Below, piece after piece: positions 34,151 through 36,481 of a DNA stretch of 36,481 bases (its first letter is position 1; every line of letters starts with the position of its first letter). A program made the position numbers and the translations under genes. The notes below the pieces were generated by a model. The model was not told where the DNA came from, did not search any database, and saw nothing but the letters and a program-made list of their open reading frames with translations. Source of the stretch: an uncultured Eubacteriales bacterium. GTDB taxonomy: Bacteria; Bacillota; Clostridia; Christensenellales; CAG-138. The stretch spans positions 1 through 36,481 of the forward strand of contig ONLX01000019.1 of the NCBI GenBank assembly GCA_900318765.1, read 5' to 3'.

Positions 34151-34872
34151 TGTGCATCCTCCGCGTTTTGAATGAGGACAACGGTGATGTTGTCCGAACT
34201 TCCGTTTTCATAGGCAAGCGCAGAGAGCGTTTCGCAGGCGTCGTCAAGGTCGGCACAGCTTGCGAGAATTCGGCAAAAATCGGCATCATTGAGACTGCCG
34301 AAAAGCCCGTCGGAACACAGAATCAGAATATCGCCCGCTTCCCACTCTTCCGAGAAGAGGTCCACCTTCACGTGCGGCTCGGTACCGATCGCCCGCGTTA
34401 CCCAGTTGCGCCGCGGATGCGTCTTTGCTTCCTCGGGGGTGATGATCTCGCGTCGGACAAGCTCCGCAACGTATGAATGATCATGCGTGATTTGCCGGAG
34501 CGCACCGTTATGGAACAGATACAAGCGGGAATCGCCGACGTTTGCTGCAAGGAAGCGAGTGGGGAAGGGAACGGCACAAACGAGCGTTGCGCCCATTCCG
34601 TACATATCCGGATGCTGTTCCGCGGTTTCAAATACGACTCGATTCGCTTCGGAAAAGGCAAGGGCGAGCGTTCCTTCCAGAAGCTCCGGCGCATCATGGA
34701 AGATGCGGGACACGGTTTCGATCGATAACCGACTGGCAGTTTCCCCGGCAGCATGACCGCCCATTCCGTCGGAAACCGCGGCAAAAATACGACCGTTCGG
34801 CTCGGAAGAAATGCAGAACGAATCCTCGTTGTGCGAACGTCTGCCCGTTTCCGTTTTACCCGTTAAGTTCAT
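34147..34872 (-). CDS. prpC: PP2C-type Ser/Thr protein phosphatase
   Basis: A 241-residue cytoplasmic metal-dependent phosphatase that reverses PrkC phosphorylation. PP2C motifs are RRSHNEDSF with metal-binding Asp, VSDGMGGHAAGE, NVGDSRLYL, ILCSDGLFGSL and SSDNITVVLI. The start at 34872 (MNLTGKTETG) has GGAGGG upstream. The gene starts 17 bases inside the end of rlmN and overlaps prkC by ATGA. Confidence 0.97.
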   Translation of the reverse strand: MNLTGKTETGRRSHNEDSFCISSEPNGRIFAAVSDGMGGHAAGETASRLSIETVSRIFHDAPELLEGTLALAFSEANRVVFETAEQHPDMYGMGATLVCAVPFPTRFLAANVGDSRLYLFHNGALRQITHDHSYVAELVRREIITPEEAKTHPRRNWVTRAIGTEPHVKVDLFSEEWEAGDILILCSDGLFGSLNDADFCRILASCADLDDACETLSALAYENGSSDNITVVLIQNAEDAQ

Positions 34873-35899
34873 GTAAGACCCTCCTTCGTAACTGCCCGCA
34901 GGCGCCGTCAATATCCGTACCCATTTCCCGCCGCACTGTCGCGGAAATGTGTTCCTGTGTCAACCACTCGCAGAATTGGTATGCGTGCTCGCGTGATACG
35001 CCCATCAATCCGCGTTCCTTTACGGGATTCAAGGGAATCAGGTTCACATGGCAAAGCATTCCACGAAGCCTTCTTGCCAAGGCGATTGCATCGGCATGGG
35101 AATCATTTGTTCCGCCGATCAATGCATATTCGAAAACAACCCGCCTGCCCGTACGCTCGGCGTATGCCTTTGCAGCAGCCAGAACCTCCTCGATCGGATA
35201 TGCTTTATTGATCGGCATCACGCCGGAACGAATTTCGTTGTTCGGCGCGTGAAGCGAAATGGACAAGGTCACATGCGGCGCGTCCTCGATAAACCGGTAG
35301 ATTTTCGGAACGATTCCGCAGGTGGAGATGGAGATGTTTCGAGCGCTGATGTTCGGACCTTCCATAGATGTAACGCGCTTCAAAAACGTTACGACATTGT
35401 CGTAGTTGTCAAGCGGTTCGCCGCTTCCCATCAAAACAATATTCGTGATTGTGCGCGACTGATCGGGTTTCGGCGGCTCATCCCGTTCGATTTCTGCCAA
35501 AAAGGAGAGCATTTCGCCCGGACGCAGGTTCCGTACGCAGCCATTGAGCGTAGACGCGCAGAACTTACAGCCCATGTTGCAGCCGATCTGCGTGGAGAGA
35601 CAAACGGTATTGCCGTAGGAGTAGCGCATCAGAACGCCCTCGACAAGGTTTTCGTCTTCGAGCGCAAAGAGGTATTTTACGGTACCGTCTTTCGGAGAGA
35701 CATATTTTTGAAAAATCCGTGCGCCCCCGAATGGAATTTCAGCCATGTGCTCACGCAGGGATTTGGGCAGATTGGTCATCGCTTCCGGACGCACCCCTTT
35801 TTTCAACCAATCGGAAACCTGTTTTGCGCGAAAAGCCGGTGCTCCGTAAGAGAGCATCGTTTCACGAATCTCCGATTCGGTCATGTCCATCCAAGTCAT
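34856..35899 (-). CDS. rlmN: 23S rRNA (adenine2503-C2)-methyltransferase
   Basis: A 347-residue radical SAM enzyme that methylates C2 of A2503 in 23S rRNA and of A37 in some tRNAs. The cluster motif is CNMGCKFCAS, and the C-terminal methyl-carrying Cys334 lies in IDGACGQLR. Other family motifs are GSGEPLDNYD and SLHAPNNEIRSG. The ribosome site is modest (GAGGCGAG). Its start overlaps rsmB by ATGA. Confidence 0.97.
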   Translation of the reverse strand: MTWMDMTESEIRETMLSYGAPAFRAKQVSDWLKKGVRPEAMTNLPKSLREHMAEIPFGGARIFQKYVSPKDGTVKYLFALEDENLVEGVLMRYSYGNTVCLSTQIGCNMGCKFCASTLNGCVRNLRPGEMLSFLAEIERDEPPKPDQSRTITNIVLMGSGEPLDNYDNVVTFLKRVTSMEGPNISARNISISTCGIVPKIYRFIEDAPHVTLSISLHAPNNEIRSGVMPINKAYPIEEVLAAAKAYAERTGRRVVFEYALIGGTNDSHADAIALARRLRGMLCHVNLIPLNPVKERGLMGVSREHAYQFCEWLTQEHISATVRREMGTDIDGACGQLRRRVLHELNG

Positions 35900-36481
35900 A
35901 CGGTTTCTCGCCTCATAGTAGCGTGATAAAACCCATCGATTCCATCGGTCTCGGGCAGGTACTGCCGCTCGGAAACCAAAGAATAGTCCGGGTGTTGCTT
36001 CAGAAAACCCGCAACCTGCAATTCGTTTTCCTTACGGGAAATGGTGCATGTTGCATAAACCAGTGTTCCGCCCGGCTTGACATATCGGGAACAGACGGAG
36101 AGCAGCTTGCTTTGAACACTCACAATGGCATCCCGATCCGCTTCCGTTTTGCGGTATCGAACGTCCGGTTTGTCGCTTAGCAGCCCCAAACCCGTACAGG
36201 GAACATCAAGCAGAACGGCGTCGAACGACTCTTCCGCATCCTCATACAGAACGGTTCCATCGCGGCATTCCGTGACCGCGTCGACATGCAGACGCAAAAA
36301 CGTTGCGTCCATCAGTTCTTTCCGATGCGGATGCAGCTCCCATGCCGTAAGGGAAATATCATTCTCAAACAAGGAAGCCAGATACGCGGTTTTTCCGCCG
36401 GGTGCGGCACAGACATCCAGAACACGCTTTTTTCGCACATCGCCGAGACTGCGGCAAATCAGCATCGCGCCTTCGTTCTGC
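35896..36481 (-). CDS. rsmB: 16S rRNA (cytosine967-C5)-methyltransferase, C-terminal part
   Basis: The gene is cut by the window edge: about 194 codons of the catalytic domain are present and the open frame runs off at 36481. The SAM site is VLDVCAAPGGKTA; the two catalytic cysteines are in DVPCTGLG and YATCTISRKENE, and the C-terminus is present. An internal Met at 36465 is not the start, because the conserved QNEGAM that precedes it is in frame. The missing N-terminal NusB-like domain should lie beyond the window. Confidence 0.93.
   Translation of the reverse strand, partial: QNEGAMLICRSLGDVRKKRVLDVCAAPGGKTAYLASLFENDISLTAWELHPHRKELMDATFLRLHVDAVTECRDGTVLYEDAEESFDAVLLDVPCTGLGLLSDKPDVRYRKTEADRDAIVSVQSKLLSVCSRYVKPGGTLVYATCTISRKENELQVAGFLKQHPDYSLVSERQYLPETDGIDGFYHATMRRETV

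Overview
The window looks like chromosomal DNA from a Firmicutes (Bacillota) bacterium, most likely an uncultured clostridium. The support is a valS T-box leader, the rsmB-rlmN-prpC-prkC-rsgA-rpe cluster, a PASTA-type Ser/Thr kinase, CotH-type and NlpC/P60 surface proteins, Gram-positive-like Shine-Dalgarno sites and TTGACA/TATAAT promoters. Proline/threonine-rich linkers in several surface proteins resemble those of uncultured gut Clostridia; this finer placement is only an impression. No prophage, insertion sequence, CRISPR array or other mobile feature is visible. The window is almost entirely compact housekeeping and envelope genes.

Layout. 1-1703 (minus): tRNA-Trp with a consensus promoter, then malQ with its terminator. 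malQ and psuG diverge from a strikingly symmetric promoter (1729-1760). 1810-4563 (plus): psuG-glmS. 4697-8794 (plus): moxR, a DUF58 protein and a transglutaminase-like membrane protein. 8891-10497 (plus): a folD variant and a HAD phosphatase, whose stop overlaps the stop of the convergent minus-strand pair NlpC/P60 hydrolase plus radical SAM protein (10494-12631). 12762-24554 (plus): a long, tightly packed run of ABC-F ATPase, a degenerate glycerate-kinase-like protein, pyrimidine-nucleoside phosphorylase, polA, coaE, lytic transglycosylase, lspA, rluD and a DUF885 lipoprotein. 24557-27483: T-box-controlled valS. 27626-31027: a large multi-domain CotH lipoprotein. 31085-36481 (minus): rpe, rsgA, prkC, prpC, rlmN and a partial rsmB, cut by the window edge.

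How the genes work together. Several concern the cell envelope: glmS (amino-sugar supply), the NlpC/P60 hydrolase and lytic transglycosylase (peptidoglycan cleavage), PrkC/PrpC (signalling linked to the wall), lspA (lipoprotein maturation) and two predicted lipoproteins. Others serve translation and RNA: valS, rluD, rlmN, rsmB, rsgA, ABC-F and tRNA-Trp. Nucleoside, cofactor and sugar metabolism is represented by psuG, pdp, coaE, folD, rpe and malQ. Many neighbours are coupled by four-base ATGA (once TTGA) stop/start overlaps.

Most worth a second look: the glycerate-kinase-like protein at 14681-15817, in which every family signature motif is degenerate; the 32-bp symmetric bidirectional promoter between malQ and psuG; the FolD homologue lacking the catalytic lysine and glutamine; a PrkC kinase with one PASTA repeat and an unassigned extra domain; and a Shine-Dalgarno site held in a hairpin loop ahead of the NlpC/P60 gene. 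No wholly new multi-gene system stands out.
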